From contig OY992840.1 in NCBI GenBank assembly GCA_963921425.1, forward strand, positions 10,976,501-11,040,500: 64,000 bases of DNA, read 5' to 3'. The stretch's first letter is position 1. Each line of letters opens with the position of its first letter. Under the pieces are notes generated by a model. It saw only the letters and a list, made by a program, of their open reading frames with translations. It had not been told where the DNA came from and did not search any database. The translations under genes were made by a program, and so were the position numbers. Origin of the DNA: Dryas octopetala (Eukaryota; Streptophyta; Magnoliopsida; Rosales; Rosaceae). Positions 32,401 to 45,735 of this stretch are shown here, piece by piece.

Positions 32401-35079
32401 AAATTTCCTTTTCAAGTTCCAACCAGAAAGGTAAACCCCTTAGCATATCCTTACATACTCAAAAATATACTATAAAAAAATGGTTGTGTTTTCCCACCAC
32501 CCTTCACAAGAAAAAATATGTAGTGCAGGAATGAAAATATTGAGCATAAAAAAACCTGAATCTAGAAAATGAAAATAGTTTCCAAAAAGTGAAATTTAAA
32601 GAATAGTTAAAAATCAAAAGAAGAGCAAACATATCCAAGATACATCACAACTTGATGTAGTCTCTCACCATGAGACTTCTCTTTCTCTCAACTGATTCTT
32701 CCTTCTCTTTTGGCTTCACCGAAAATACAAGCTTCCCAAATTTTTTGTTGGCCAACACCACATTTACTCTGATTTTCTGCAAATTAAATTTCTCAATACT
32801 CATTAAAAAGAAAAAAAAATGATGACAATAAAGTTTCTAATGCAACAGTAAATTTTCCAATATCAGATCACTTTCTTCTAACCTGGCCAACAAATGATGA
32901 CAAAAATTTGATTTTCTCTTGATCATAAATCCTAAGAAGATCTTCCAATTTCATATCTGGCAAAACTTCTCCCTCATTTTGTATAACTATAGCAGGATCT
33001 TCTAGGCTTGGATTTAGAAAAGCATTCTTGTCCGCAGCACCATAACTTTCAATAATTCCTAAATTTCGCCTGTACAACGATGGGTCTAAGCCCTTCCGTC
33101 TCAACCATGACTCAAAAGCTAAAAACTTCCACTTGGAAGCAAGATTACGGTATGGAAGAAATCCTATTAAAGAGCGAAAAGATACCTGTAATAAAGGTCA
33201 AATCAACTCCAGATAGGTAAGATGGAAAAATCATTTATAAGTAGTTTATCCTAAAGTCTATGAAAGGGCTGTCTAAAGCGGACTCACAACAAAGCCTCTG
33301 GTGCTAGCACTTATCAGTTCTACTTCTCCCCTATCTCCTGTTTTAACTAGATCTTCAGCCCTTATCCAATCAGCATCTTCATGTCCCTACAAATTTATTG
33401 AGTATAAAGCCTTTGTAACATAAAAAAATTCAAATTAAAGAAATAACTAAGTTAAATGTAAGTTTATACACTGACCCCATTGGGTGATGTAGAAAGGAGA
33501 TTCTCAGACTCAACAAGATCACCTTCTGCATATACAGATGCTTCTTTTGCAGGTTGGTCAAATCTATAAGAAAACAACCTGTTAATCAGACAAAATAGCA
33601 ACTTAATAGTGGAGACAAACAAATTGCAAGACTGCCTCCGCTCTGCTTACCTTTTTGGTTTTCCTTGTAGTGCAGCGTCTATAGACAAGTCAACATCAGA
33701 CACAGGTACATTTGTATCGGACAGTTCACTCAAAGCAGTTACCTCCTCACTGGAGACCATAGTGCTCTGCTCATGTGGCTGTAATCCTTAAAATTTCAAG
33801 CACAATATTAATATGACAATCCTAGCTGAATGAATTCTATAATGCAACATAGAGTATTACCTATAAGGGTGTCATCCTTTTGACTGGGAATACTGGTAAG
33901 TAAACCATCCTTGGATTCTTCAAGACTGTTTCTTCTTGCATTTCTAGTTGCAGAAAATTCAGACAAATCCTTGAAGCCATTATCTTCATTGCTATCAATG
34001 ACATTAGATTCTTCATTCTCAAATTGCTCATTATTATTTTCAATCTTTGTTTCAACACCCATTGCTTTGGGCTTTTCTAATAGAGTGAAACGACTAACGT
34101 TATCATTTTGTTCTTCTCTCCACATGTCCAATTCTTCCTCACCAATGACATTCGCATCTACATCACTAGATTGCTCTTGTTTATCTTCACTGCTTTCATC
34201 AACATTCACCGGGGCAGGCTTTCTCAACAATGTCATATCACTAAACTTCTCCTTGGCTTGCTCATTCCTCATCTTCAACGACAAATTTGGTTTAATTCTC
34301 AACCTTAACGGCATATCTCCAAGATCATCCTCATTAAATATACTCGGCTTTCTCAAAATAACATTAGGAACACCTCCTTTATTACCTTCCACCGCCTTGG
34401 CAACCGGGCGTCTCGGCTTCTTAACCTCCGACCCTCTTGGCTTATCATCAACCTCAAATTTGACTCCTTTCTTTGGCACCGGCCGAGCCAAATTCAAACC
34501 ATCCAAGGGACTGGATGACTGAACTTCCTTGGGCTTATCAAAAGGTAAACCATCCGAGGAACTGGATGACTTAACTTCCTTGGACCCGTCAAAAGGTACC
34601 TCCTTTATCTCAACCAATTTACCCTTGTTCTTGTAAAAACTTTTCTCAATTTCCATATAACTAGCTTCTGGGTTTGCTTTTCTACCCATAATCTACAATG
34701 CAAAACAACAATATCCTCCAAAGTATTATATACCAATAGAGCATGTCATAAGCAAATTTATAGTAAACAACTGCTACCCACACACACATATACATACATA
34801 TATATATATATATATATAGATAGAAAGAGATAGAGAGAGTGAGAGGTAGACCTTGGCTATGGTAAGTTTGGGGTCCTCGCCGAGCAAGCGACCGAACTTG
34901 AGCTCCATTTGGTCCAAAGGGTCGAGCTTAGGCTCTTCTTTGGAATTGAAAACAATGAACTTAGTTTTCTTCCGAGGAAAACTTGGGGTTGTTATCCTTG
35001 TTGTTGTGGATGAAAGTGAAGGAATACGAGTGGTAAAGAAAGGGGTGTTGGTAGTAAGGGTGATAGCGAAAACATCCAT
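29462..35079 (-). CDS. Plastid S1-domain RNA-binding protein (SDP-like, At1g12800 type)
   Basis: Predicted chloroplast RNA-binding protein; the Arabidopsis counterpart acts in plastid rRNA processing. Fourteen exons: 34852-35079, 33861-34692, 33651-33786, 33476-33563, 33288-33386, 32883-33185, 32669-32776, 32055-32126, 31683-31769, 31423-31494, 31241-31330, 30562-30669, 30109-30177, 29462-29536. Together they give 788 aa with all phases consistent. The first 45 residues are rich in T, S, R and lack acidic residues, as expected for a plastid transit peptide. A charged low-complexity region follows (to about residue 400). Next come an S1-like fold (GDRGEVELISASTRGFVVSF) and a clearer second S1 domain (LQVGDVVKCCIKKITYFGIF, VPALIHQTEISWD). 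The C-terminus resembles plant orthologues. The family call is firm; the exact orthologue is from memory of the family. Confidence 0.88.
34794..34819. repeat. (TA)n microsatellite in intron 1 of the S1-domain gene
   Basis: Simple TA repeat followed by a GA-rich run, just inside the first intron. Confidence 0.8.
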
Positions 35080-35346
35080 TTCTTGGGAGATAAAGGAACA
35101 GCTACGCTCATCAGAGAGTGTTAAGGGACATTCAGATTACTGAGTTTCAGCCTTTGAGCTCTGAAACAGAGAGTGTGACTGTGAGTCTCTGTAATTGAGT
35201 GAGTGATGACGGATGAGGCTTTGGAAATTTGGGAAACAAGTTTTATCCGCCGGAAAACGGCCACAGTTGATTTATCCGTGGCCTTTTTTTAATCTTTTTT
35301 TTTTTCTTTTTTTTTTTTGGTAGACCTTAAAATACCTAATTTATTA

Positions 35347-36498
35347 GGCTTAATTATCAATTTACCACCTAAAATTGTAACTCATTCCTACTTTACTACT
35401 TGAAAAAATTTTTTGTCTCAGATTACCACCTGTGACTTACATCTGTGTCCCATTTTACCTTATTCCATCAACAATTCAGTTAAAAATGATGACCTGGCAG
35501 TTAATGCTGACGTAGTGCACTAGATGTGCACCACGTGTCACATCTTTACTTTTATTTTCAGATTTTTTTTATTTTTATAAACTTTAAAAATTAATTAAAA
35601 TTAGCTCCGAACTCAGAAAAATACACGAAAAATTCCTACAGACTCGTCTTGACTAGCACTAATTTACTATAAGGTTAAATTATCAATTTGCCCTTTAAAA
35701 ATTTTCAAAAAAATTAGAAAGTCCAAATTTATTTCTAAAAAATTAAAATAAATTTTCCTCTAATAAATAAATTCTATAATTTTCGTAAACTCTTGGATAA
35801 ATTCTCAAAAATATTTTGGAAATTACCAAAAGCCTGTTTTAGAGAATTATTTCGAAACTTTACAGAAATTCTAAAATTTTTCTAGAATTTATTTTATAGG
35901 AAAATTTATTTTCCTCTAAGATCGAGGTCTTTTGGGTAGCAAGTATTCACAAGAAAAGTATTATTAGTTTTTAGAAGACTAACGGTGCAGACCTTATATT
36001 TTTTGGAGTTCGGGAGATTATCCTATGAATTTCCAAAGAGTCTAGAGTATTTTAATTTTCTAGAAATAAATTTGGACTTTCCAAAGAGTATTTTAATTTT
36101 CTAGAAATAAATTTAGACTTTCCAAATTTTCTGGAAATTTTTAGAGGAAAAATTGGCATTTTGACCTCATAGTAAATTAGTACTAGTCAAGACAAGTCAG
36201 TAGGAATTTTCCGTGTATTTTTCTAAGTTCGGAGCTATTTTTAATTAATTTTTAAAGTTTATAAAAATAGAAAAATAAAAAAATTAGAAAATACAAAAAA
36301 AGATGTGACACGTGGCACACATCCAGTGCGCCACGTCAGCATTAACGGCCAGGTCATCATTTTTAACGGAATTGTTGACGGAACAAGGTAAAATGGAACA
36401 CAGATGTAAGTTACATGTGGTAATCTGGGACAAAAAAACCTTCAGGTGGTAAAGTGGGAATGAGTTACAGTTTTGGGTGGTAAATCAATAATTAAGCC
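35347..36498. mobile_element. 1152-bp foldback element with 9-bp target duplication (MULE-like)
   Basis: Begins GGCTTAATTATCAATTTACC and ends with the inverted partner; arms of about 300 bases match closely and much of the centre is also self-complementary. AATTTATTA flanks at 35338-35346 and 36499-36507. Inside, a tandem duplication of 'gagtattttaattttctagaaataaattt-gactttcca' is present near 36041-36125. No protein coding. It lies 270 bases upstream of the S1-domain gene start. Confidence 0.88.
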
Positions 36499-36545
36499 AA
36501 TTTATTAATCATCGGTTTTTAATGTTTTTTGTTTTTATTAGTATT

Positions 36546-37255
36546 TTTAGTGAAATTTCACTTTTGGTCCTTATGTTAAGTTCTACTTTCGTGAATGTAT
36601 TTTCAATTTTTTTTTTTGGTCATGTATTTTGCAAATCATTGCAATTCAATGACACGTTAGAATTTTTATCTAGGCTAAATCTCACTTTTGATTCTTGTAA
36701 TTTGTATCAAGTTCCACTTTGGTTCATTTAGTTTCAATTGTTCTAATTTTGATATTGTAGTTTACAAATCGTTGTAATTTAAAAACTCATTAATTATCAA
36801 AATCGCAATGATTTGTAAAGTACATATCCAAAAACACAACAAATTTAACAATTTAATGAACGACAATGTTGACGTGTCTTTGAATTGCAACAATGTGTAA
36901 ACTACATGATTAAAATCAAAACAATTGAAACTATAGGGACCAAAATAGAACTTGCCCCAAACTATAATAACCAAAAGTGAAATTTGGCATTTACTTCTAT
37001 TAAGTCGTCAAATATGTTGGGCTTTTGGCCCTATACTTTACAAACTGTTGCCATTTTTGTCATGTATTTTGCCAGCTACTGCAATTTGAGTGCAATATTT
37101 TATAAACTATTAACAATGCAAAAACAAGTTTAACAACTTAATTGACATAAATTGTAATTGTTCTTAAATTACAATGGTTTGTAAAATATCAAACCAAAAT
37201 CATAATAATGAAAGTTCATAGACAAAAGTGAAATTTGGTCCAAAATATAGGGACC
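36546..37255. mobile_element. Nested AT-rich foldback elements
   Basis: Inverted copies of the phrase 'gtgaaattt-acttttggtcc' occur at about 36551, 36968-36985 and 37225-37245. An inner foldback (about 36672-36987, GGCTAAATCTCACTTTTG ... CAAAAGTGAAATTTGGC) sits inside an outer one. The ends are blurred and no target duplication is certain. A related element lies at 39882-40320. Confidence 0.55.
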
Positions 37256-38437
37256 AAAAAAGCCAAATTTAATATTTTTTTATTACACCTTGTGATTGAG
37301 TGTTCGAAACTTTGTTTTTTGTGCTTAATTATAGAATGTTTTCTAAATTATAGTCAATTAAAATTGGTCAAAAATGGTTTCTAAACTTAGAAATCAAATT
37401 GTTACAGTGTGGGACTTAGCGTTATTTCTATTACTTTTTTTGTTCATAGATGACTAGAGCAAGCTGTGAAAAAAGTTTTTAATAGAATAGTCTTACTAGG
37501 TGCATCGTGTATGGTATGATGACCCATTGTTACAATATCATGTGTTTTGCATGTTTAAAAACTATAAACTTAACTTAAATAAAAAGACATACTAATATAT
37601 TAATGTGGTTGCATCATATGTAGAATGGTGTCTCACTCAAGGACCTCTTGCAAGCTGTAGACAAAAGGCATGGGATGCATAACTCACAAACTCACTGCAT
37701 GCCATTAAATTATTAAAAGTGACACATATAAAGATCTAGCAAACTACATCAAAGAAATCAAACAAGCTGCTATATGCACACTTTTTTTTTTTTTTTTTTT
37801 CTCTCATTACACATCCTTGTTAGTGACAATATACAATCCCACCTATCAATACCCAAATTTGCGGATTCCAAATCATGACCTTATTCTATACTTAAAAATA
37901 CTGACCATTCGTTAAGAAAAAACTTTGGACGAAATTATTTGGCAAATAGCACGTAAAAAATTCTACCATAATCTAAAGCCTTAAACCCTAAACCTTTATA
38001 TACTCTATTAAAACAAAGGAGCAATCCATAAACCAGCAGATCGATTGGCGGCCAAAAATCCTACTCTACGCACCAAATTTTTGGCCTCAAATGAATTGTG
38101 TCTTCCTTGCTTGTTATCTAAATAAAATAAATTTGTCACCTACTGTTTTGGTGAAGAAAGTCTCCAACTTGTTATTTAATCCAAATTTTCAATAAATCTT
38201 TTCAAAATGCATTATAAACTCATAAACAATATAAAAAATGAATTGAAATTCACATTTGAACGTATTTCTCCATTTCCATAGGACATGAATTCAAATGGTC
38301 TCTTATTAAAAGCAGAGAGTCTCTGTTTTTCTTCAGCTTGCATTTGATGATGGAAATGAGAATGACATATGAAGCACTCAAACTCGAACAACAACAACAA
38401 CTTAATTCCTCGTTACATCGCCCTGCAGTGCACGTTT
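37256..38437. other. Intergenic, AT-rich
   Basis: Between the foldback cluster and the LIM gene. Contains a poly(T) run near 37781-37800. I see no coding sequence, RNA gene or clear transposon. Confidence 0.5.
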
Positions 38438-40731
38438 TCACGATTGATCATGTGTCTGGGTTTCGTCTTGTGACTCCTGTGCAGGTTCTGCTTCTGGTTT
38501 TGGTTCCTCTGCTTCTGGCTTTGGTTCTTCTTCTGCTGCCAGCTGATCGAGTTCCTGCTCCGCCGCTGCTGCTGCTGGTGACGATCCACTTCCCTGTTTC
38601 CTCAGGGAAGCAGTCTTGGTGAGATGGTTGTAGCTACCCTTCTCCTTGAACAACTGGGCAAAGTGGTGCTTGCAGTAGAGAATTCCATCCAAAGCTGCAC
38701 AGTTTGAGGGTGACAAGAAGCAACCCCCATGATTACACCTAAAGCAATTCTTGTGGTAAAACTCTCCCTCCAGGGTAACCTGTCACCAACATTTGTCACA
38801 ATTATATTTCAGTCTATCCCAATACCAAGGCTCATGCATGACATGGTGCATTGCAATGCCCTTTTTTATATCTGACATGTTATATTACTAGACTATAAAT
38901 CAAAACCACACATTCGCACATAATTTCAACTAATCAACACTTCGGATCATGCCAGACTAGATTATTTGAGAATATATCAATCTTTCCCAATACCAAATCT
39001 CATGTATTGCCATACAATACAAGGATTACATGGTACACCAAATTACAATGGTATTGTTAGGTTAATATTGCTACATTATTTCGACTGACTAATGGTTCAG
39101 ATTTATAGTTTAGATGCATAACATGTGAGACTAGACATTTTGGTAAGAGAATATTTCAGGGTATTGTTATATGAAAAAGTGCAGTGTAGTAACTTTGCAG
39201 CATGTTAATATGTGCAGGCATGGATGTGTAGATGGGATTTAATATTGAGAGTCTTCCAGCAGAGACATAAATAGTGAGAGAAATGGGCAAAAGGGATAAA
39301 TAGGATTCAAACCTTCTCCAGTGGATACACAGTTTTGGTGCAGACAGCACATTTGTCTTGAGTTCCAGAGAACATGGATGAGAGTTTGCTAGGGGTCCTA
39401 GTCTGTGCGTATATAAGAGGAATTAATGCGCATAAATTTTGAACCAACATATTGATATGAATTATTACCAGAGCCAAAAAAAGAAAATTAAGCAGATGAT
39501 AATGAATTCAGGGGATAAGATATGTACCAGTTCAGTTGTTGGCTTTCCAGCTGATCAAACATGATGAAACAAGATATTAATTTTTAGCTCAAAACTGGGA
39601 AAACATAAACAAAAAAATTTGTATACTAAGAATATTAAATGCAATGCAAAAAGGGATCTTACATGTCTGAAATTTCTTAGAAAAACTTCCAGTCTCCTTG
39701 AAGAGTTGCTCAAAATGAGGCTTGCAGTATAGAACTCCGTCCATGGAGGAGTAGCTGCTCATCTGTAACCACACAAACAGTAACAGTCACACAGCTACCT
39801 CAATGTCCAGCGATTTTCTTGTCCAAGAGTGACATATTATATTATTAGATTGTAAATTTAAATCGCATATTTAAACAAACTGTCAAGTTTCACTTTTGTT
39901 CATATACTTTCAATTTTACCAATTTTTTATGTTCTAGTTACAAACCGTTTCAACTAAAAATCATTAGCATTTTCGTCCATTAAGTCGTCAAATTCATTCT
40001 TAAAATCATGAACAAAATTGCAACAAGTTAGAAAATATATAACTAAATCGCAACAAATTGTAAAGTATAATACCAAAATCGCAATGGATTTAGGGCCAGT
40101 TTTAAGGGGGTCAAAAGAAGCAAGTGGGGAGTTTCTTTACTTCACAACAGCTTTGTCTAACAATTGCTTGACTTTACAGCAATAGCAAACTAGCACTTAA
40201 GCAATGCCAAATTGGCACTTAATGGACAAAAAAATTTAACTTGTCCTTGAATTGTAGCTTGTAAAATAGAAGACCAACATCGACAAAATTAAAAGTATAA
40301 GGACGAAAATGAAACTTAGCCCAAACTACAGAAATCATCTACATGATTAATGCTTTAAAAATAAAACTTGCATGTATTTGTGATAAGAACATGACATCCC
40401 TCCCAAGAGAGACAAAGACAAAAATGAGATAAAGAGAAAGAGGAGAGAGGGAGAGGGGGAGAGACTAGAGAGATAGAGACAAAAAATGAGAGGAAAGGAT
40501 GCCGCATCTTCCTATTAAATCCTTCTCATGGTTTAAATTGAGGATTTGAAACAAAAATGAAGAAAATAATATAATGTATTCATGCAGGTAACCTACCGAC
40601 AGTTGTCCATTGCAGTGACTACATTTAAAGCAGGTCTTGTGATAAGAAACACCATCAGCAGATAATTGGTCGATGAAATGAACAGTCTTATCACAAGCCT
40701 TGCATTTTAGTTGGGTCCCACTGAACGCCAT
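38438..40731 (-). CDS. Two-LIM-domain actin-binding protein, PLIM2 type
   Basis: Plant LIM proteins bundle actin filaments; PLIM2 forms are mostly pollen proteins. Five exons: 40597-40731, 39663-39762, 39528-39550, 39313-39402, 38438-38779; 229 aa. The start MAFSGTQLKCKACDKTVHF is used rather than an in-frame upstream ATG, because all family members begin MAF. LIM1 runs C-K-A-C ... H-K-T-C ... C-S-H-C ... YCKPHFEQLF, with SYSSMDGVLYC at the end. A linker KFQTSGKPTTEL and SSMFSGTQDKC precede LIM2 (CAVC ... HKNC ... YCKHHFAQLF). All zinc ligands are present. The C-terminal tail is unusually long and acidic (EEEPKPEAEEPKPEAEP), which supports PLIM2 over WLIM. Exon 3 is only 23 bases. Confidence 0.92.
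39882..40320. mobile_element. Foldback MITE in intron 1 of the LIM gene
   Basis: Arms GTCAAGTTTCACTTTTGTTC ... and the inverted GGACGAAAATGAAACTTAGC pair over about 100 bases with mismatches. A weak, partly matching CAAACT flanks both sides. Related by sequence to 36546-37255. Old copy. Confidence 0.6.
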
Positions 40732-41099
40732 TTTTTGTTGTTGTCCCAAGAGCTCGATCAACAGAGAAGATCGATGAAGGGTTTAATAGGGAATTAGAAA
40801 AAGCAACAAGAATGTTGATGAGCGTACAGCAAGAGACCTTGTAATTAAGTTCAATCTCTTATTGCTTGGAATTTTTGAGATTGAACCTAATTATTTGTCT
40901 CTCACTTATCACCTTTTCTAATTGTAGTTGCCAAATGTGGATTAAAGGCCTAAAATCAAATGGATCAATGAGTGGAGAAGGAAAATTGCAAGGTGTGTTG
41001 AGGACACGTGAAGAAAGTTCCATTGCTTTTGGGAGCATACAGAAATTTGCTCTTCTAATTTTAGGCTTCAAAACTCAATGGCAGATTGCTTGACTCAGT

Positions 41100-42936
41100 C
41101 TTTCAGAAATGGGATCCATATAAGTTTTAGCTTGTTCATATGTATGATTGCTAATTTGCTATATTTAGGACATATGTTATTAACCCACAATTTAAATTCA
41201 TCACAAAATAATTCATTCTCTTTGTGTGCGCTTCACAATGGTTGGTAATCTTTCTCCTCTTAAATAATGGGCCAAATAAAGAAAGAAGAAAGAATCTGGA
41301 GGATATGCTTGTTTTTTCTCTATTATTTTTTGTTTGATTTTTAATTTTAACTATATATGACTAATTTTGGTTCAGTGATATTTTTTTTTGTTAAAAAAGG
41401 ATTAGAGTTGGAATCTCTCCTCCCTCGTATAAAAAATAAATTAATTCTACTGTATATATATTATAAACCGAAGGGTGCATAAAGGAAATCAACCGATAAT
41501 ACTTTTTTGTATGTATGAACGCGAATCACATTCATAGATTCTTAACTGTTAAATTTACATTGCAAATCCTTGGCCAAAAAAAAAAATTTACATTGCAAAT
41601 GATAAATTTTTTTTTTTGTTTTTTGTTTTTGTGAAGGACAGGGCCCAAGGCCCATAAACAAAAATAAACTACACTACATCTCTAGGTCTGATTGATAAGA
41701 CAAATTTAATGGTGCAGTCATTATTCATCTAATAATGTGTTAGATATAATTAATGTGTTTTAGTATCTTACTTTATTATAAATAAAATCATATTTAGAGT
41801 TGGCTCAAATTTAAATAATAAAACATATCAATCATCTCTTTTTATTGTTGGAAGATGTTCAAATTTCAACTCTCATTCTTCCAAATCAATAAATAAAATA
41901 AAACACTATCACATCATTTGATAAATAAATTTGAAATCAGTTTAAATTAAGTTACTCGACAAATACCTCATTTAAAACTACCGGTCTATGCCATGACACA
42001 TACATCATGTATTTTTTCAAAACACATCATCCTAGTTTGTAACAAGGGAGTTTCTGGTAAGGGTCTTACACTAGTCCTATTGGGGGCATCAAGTACGCTA
42101 GCAACTCGAGTTTTTATCTCTTCAATATCATCATAACAAAATTTTCCTTTTTGCTCTATATATATATTTCTAAGTGTCATTAATTTGTTCATAAACATTT
42201 TTTTTTAAAAAACTTCATTATCTCCGTACATGACATCTATTGTTCATAGCTCATAGTTCATACTCTCAAGGCTTGCACAAAATTGCAGTAAAGGGTCCTA
42301 GCAAATGGTTTAATAGAAAATTCTTTGAACCTTTAAGTGGGAGTCAAACTCTTTATTAATATATGATATTAATACGAAAAAAGATGCTGATAGATATTTC
42401 TTTATGTGAATAGGTAAAAAGACCCACATTTTCCTCTAAATTACAAGATTCGTCCTGGTGTGTCTCATTAATTACTGTCATATGTCCCCAGTCAAAGTCT
42501 TTACGCATCGGCAATGGGCTTTGGCCACTTAGATTTTAAAAATTTTTTAAGACTCGTATTACACATGTCACATGTGCATCAATCATCTCATGTTGGTTTA
42601 ATTTGCGTATGACGAATCACAAAGAAATTTAAGAGACTATCATGTGTAACATCTCTGATAGAGATACGATCTATATAGATAATTGAGTATGCACATTTAA
42701 ATTGACGTTAATTTTGGTTGATTAGTAAGTTATATTAAAGCAAAGCAACAACCATACGTGGTGTTAATTCCTTTACTCGACCTCTATATGACCGATTGAT
42801 ACTCAAAATTAATTCTGAATATGTTTAGCAACATGTACGTTCTATACTAAAATTAAAAAACTAGTAGAAATTAAAAATTAAAAATTAAAAACTAATGATT
42901 GAACAATATGGATTAACTCAATTAAGATTTGATCGA
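41100..42936. other. Intergenic, no gene seen
   Basis: AT-rich sequence with poly(T) and poly(A) runs. Small open frames here have no recognisable motif. Nothing else supported. Confidence 0.5.
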
Positions 42937-43950
42937 TCAACAGTTAAAACATGTTAGGATCTTCTTGGGTGTATACCCAGTCTCACGGAATTTCTCAGCC
43001 TCCTCCTCTACCTTAGCACTTTCTTCCCTTTTAGTGGCTTCGACCATCGCCCTCTTTTCTTCTGTTGATTTATGAATTTCTGCTAGTTTGTTTTGCATCT
43101 TCTATACCTCTGCCTTCTTCCTTTGTAGTTTTTGCTGCCAAAACAAAAATAAGAGATCTTTGTTTTCATAAATTAGCAAAAATAATGGCCCTTCCTACCT
43201 AAATGTTCCAAAAACCTACATTCCAAAATTTTGAATTCCAACTGATGTGACATAGTTTTATGATTAGTTTATATATGGATTCATCTAAATCTCATTAATT
43301 TATTTGTAACAAGTAATTAAATATTTAATATCATCCGGCCTGTTATAGTATTTGACGGTTAAAGTTTAAAGAATTTAATGAACATGACCATTTGGTCTAA
43401 TGGATGTCACTTAATTTTTCATATTAAAAGTAGTGAAGCTATTAATTACCTCATACTTCCTTTGTCGCGCCTCAATATATGCTTGCTTGCTGAGCTCCCA
43501 TGCTTTGACGTTAGATAACTTTAAATTTGCCCTATTGAACATTTTCAATTGTTAGATAATAATTAGACCTCAGCAATTTAAACTGCTTATTATCAAGCTA
43601 ATATCAATGCACTAAGTTTTGCTCATTGCTGAGACGATATGTGAAAGTACAAAATTTGATTAAAAAGAAAGTAGTACAAATTTTGGAAGATGGACTTGCA
43701 AGAGAAAGAGACTTTAGGCTTAAAAATGCAGTTAATTGAAATATGTGTAGCAAAAGCAGAAAAGGTTTTGATATATTCTATGATCCCTCACTATGAAGCT
43801 TTGGAGAAATGTCATGCAGGAAAATTAGCATAGAGAGATTTGAGGCTTACTTGTTCTCCAGTAATTTTGTTAATTTCCTCGCTTTGCTCCCATGCTTTGA
43901 CTAAACCCAGTGTCTTAATTGACAAAACTATTGTGCAAGCACAAGAAATA
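42937..43950 (-). pseudogene. Remorin relic
   Basis: Remorins are plant plasma-membrane nanodomain proteins with a C-terminal coiled coil. Here three exons can be matched to the remorin gene at 57574-58748: 43851-about 43947 (VLAQ ... GLVKAWEQSEEINKITGEQ), 43450-43531 (AWELSKQAYIEARQRKYE; 82 bases, the same length as in the gene) and 42937-43134 (LAEIHKSTEEKRAMVEA ... TGYTPKKILTCF). A frameshift in the first and an in-frame TAG in the last (after KAEV) break it. The splice sites are still good, so decay is not ancient. Confidence 0.8.
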
Positions 43951-44042
43951 GATTAGTATGTATATGTGATATATGTGAGTTGCGAGAATAAACTCCGTTA
44001 AATAATAAAGTAGTGCATATATAATTTACCCCATCTGGCAGT

Positions 44043-44583
44043 TGGAATGTGGACCTTCTTGCGAATGCTTTCTCCACTGAGGAAGTGGCTACTATTTTGT
44101 CGATTCCTTTGAATCGGCATTCGCTTTTTTCTTTAATATTGATCACACACTTTGAATTATACATAGTTAAGATTAAAATTACAAAAATTACTCGATCCAT
44201 GAGAACTCATCCTCTTAGATATTGGATGGGGGAGGTTGTGGTGGCAGTTGCTCTTGTTGGCGTCTCTCCTCTACAGCAAGTAGAGATTTTGGTAATCCAT
44301 CATGGGGTGGAATTCACTTTGGGCAATGGGTTTAGTTATATTACTTTGGGATCTGATGCTCATACAATTGTTCATCTGTTTCAGAGGCACAAGGAGGTCT
44401 TGGTGTCTGATGGTCATGTTTAAGACTTTAACTGAGGCAAAAGGAGTTAATTGGTCGTTCTTTTTTTATTCTAGTTGTTGTTTTATTCCTCGTAAATGTA
44501 TTGTGGATGCTCATCTTTTAGCTCAATATTTATTATTTAGTTGTTTTGATGTTGTTAGTTGGTCGGTGGGTGAGGTTCGAGTT
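44043..44583 (+). pseudogene. LINE-type polyprotein relic (RNase H end)
   Basis: A frame beginning WNVDLLANAFSTEEVATI resembles the region after the reverse transcriptase of plant LINEs. The frame then jumps to an RNase H-like part: GVEFTLGNGFSYITLGSDA, VHLFQRHKEV. It shifts frame to FIPRKCIVDAHLLAQYLL, matching the usual end of the RNase H fold, and stops at 44585. The bulk of the element is missing. It abuts the remorin relic and may have contributed to its loss. Confidence 0.6.
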
Positions 44584-44894
44584 TGACTTCGATCATACAT
44601 TCTCAGCTTTTGACTGATCAGATGCATGTACCTTCTTGATTAACTTAATAATACGTCTCTTTGATTAATATATACATATGTATAGATTAATACTTATATT
44701 TAGGGTTAATTACAAATTTCCCCATTGGGGGTTCACGCGCTCTTAATACATATATTTATGGTTAATTGATTGAATAAATAATTGCAATAGGAATATATCT
44801 CTACACAGCTACACTATCAGTTAAAATTGAGCTTTATTGTCCTGGCCAAAAAAAAAAATTGAGCTTGATTGTATACTCAATAAATTAACATAGA

Positions 44895-45235
44895 CCATAT
44901 CTCAACAAACCTACATGTATCAGAGGCAGTAGTCCAAACCCACAATTATTTATTCAAAATGAAAGTACGCACTAGACCAAATCTCAATCCAACGTTTTTC
45001 GAATTAAGACTTCAAAACCCAATATTCAATCATAATTGGGCATTATTGCTTGGCTTTCATTGCTTAAATTACTAACATACAAACCATATCCCAATAAAAC
45101 CCACATGCATGTATTTATATATTAGCTAGCTATGAGCTAGCTAGCTAGCTAGAGGCAATGGTCTGAACCAAAATTATCTATTAATTCAATGAAACTAGAC
45201 CATATCTCGAACTGAGGCTTCAAAATCCAAACATA
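44895..45235. repeat. Imperfect direct duplication upstream of the NF-YC gene
   Basis: About 44895-45020 and 45085-45235 share the order 'accatatctcaa ... acctacatg ... aggca-t-gt-c-aac ... aattat-tatt ... actagaccatatctc-a ... gacttcaaaacccaa'. The second copy has gained an AGCT-rich insert (45129-45155). Confidence 0.6.
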
Positions 45236-45587
45236 TAAAAGTCAATACCACGCTGAATAAAATACGTACTACAAGAATGAAATAATAAATCTATTTGAAT
45301 GTGAACATTATTGCATGCCATGCCACAATACACAAATTTGTCGCCAAGGATCTTTGTTACACTTGTTACTGTGGACGTCATTGCATGCATGTTTAAGATG
45401 ACGTCCCACAAAGCTTGACCATCTAATTAAACGTTATAATATGCTTTGAAAACAATGAAGGTACCTAATTTTTTAATGGAAGTCATCCTATAATAATTAC
45501 GAAATTAATACTTGTTAATTAGATTTAATAAGCCGGCTAATTAAGCAGCAGGCCTGGCCCTGCCGGCCCCCCTACACCATACAATCC

Positions 45588-45595
45588 TATAAGTA
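45588..45595 (+). promoter_or_regulatory. TATA box of the NF-YC gene
   Basis: TATAAGTA 141 bases before the ATG, preceded by a short GC-rich stretch (ggcctggccctgccggcc). Confidence 0.5.
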
Positions 45596-45735
45596 CACAA
45601 CCTCCATACCCCATAACATCATTCCCTTCACACTTCGGATCGATCTGAATCTTTTCGTATTTACTTAAGTCGACATACACTCAAGGTCAGAGTTGGAACC
45701 TGTCTTTCTTTTTCTTTTTTCGGACTTGGAAAAAA

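Noticed and set aside
40859..41093. Overlapping open frames on both strands upstream of the LIM gene
   Set aside because: They mirror each other, have no domain, and lie in the LIM gene's promoter-side region.
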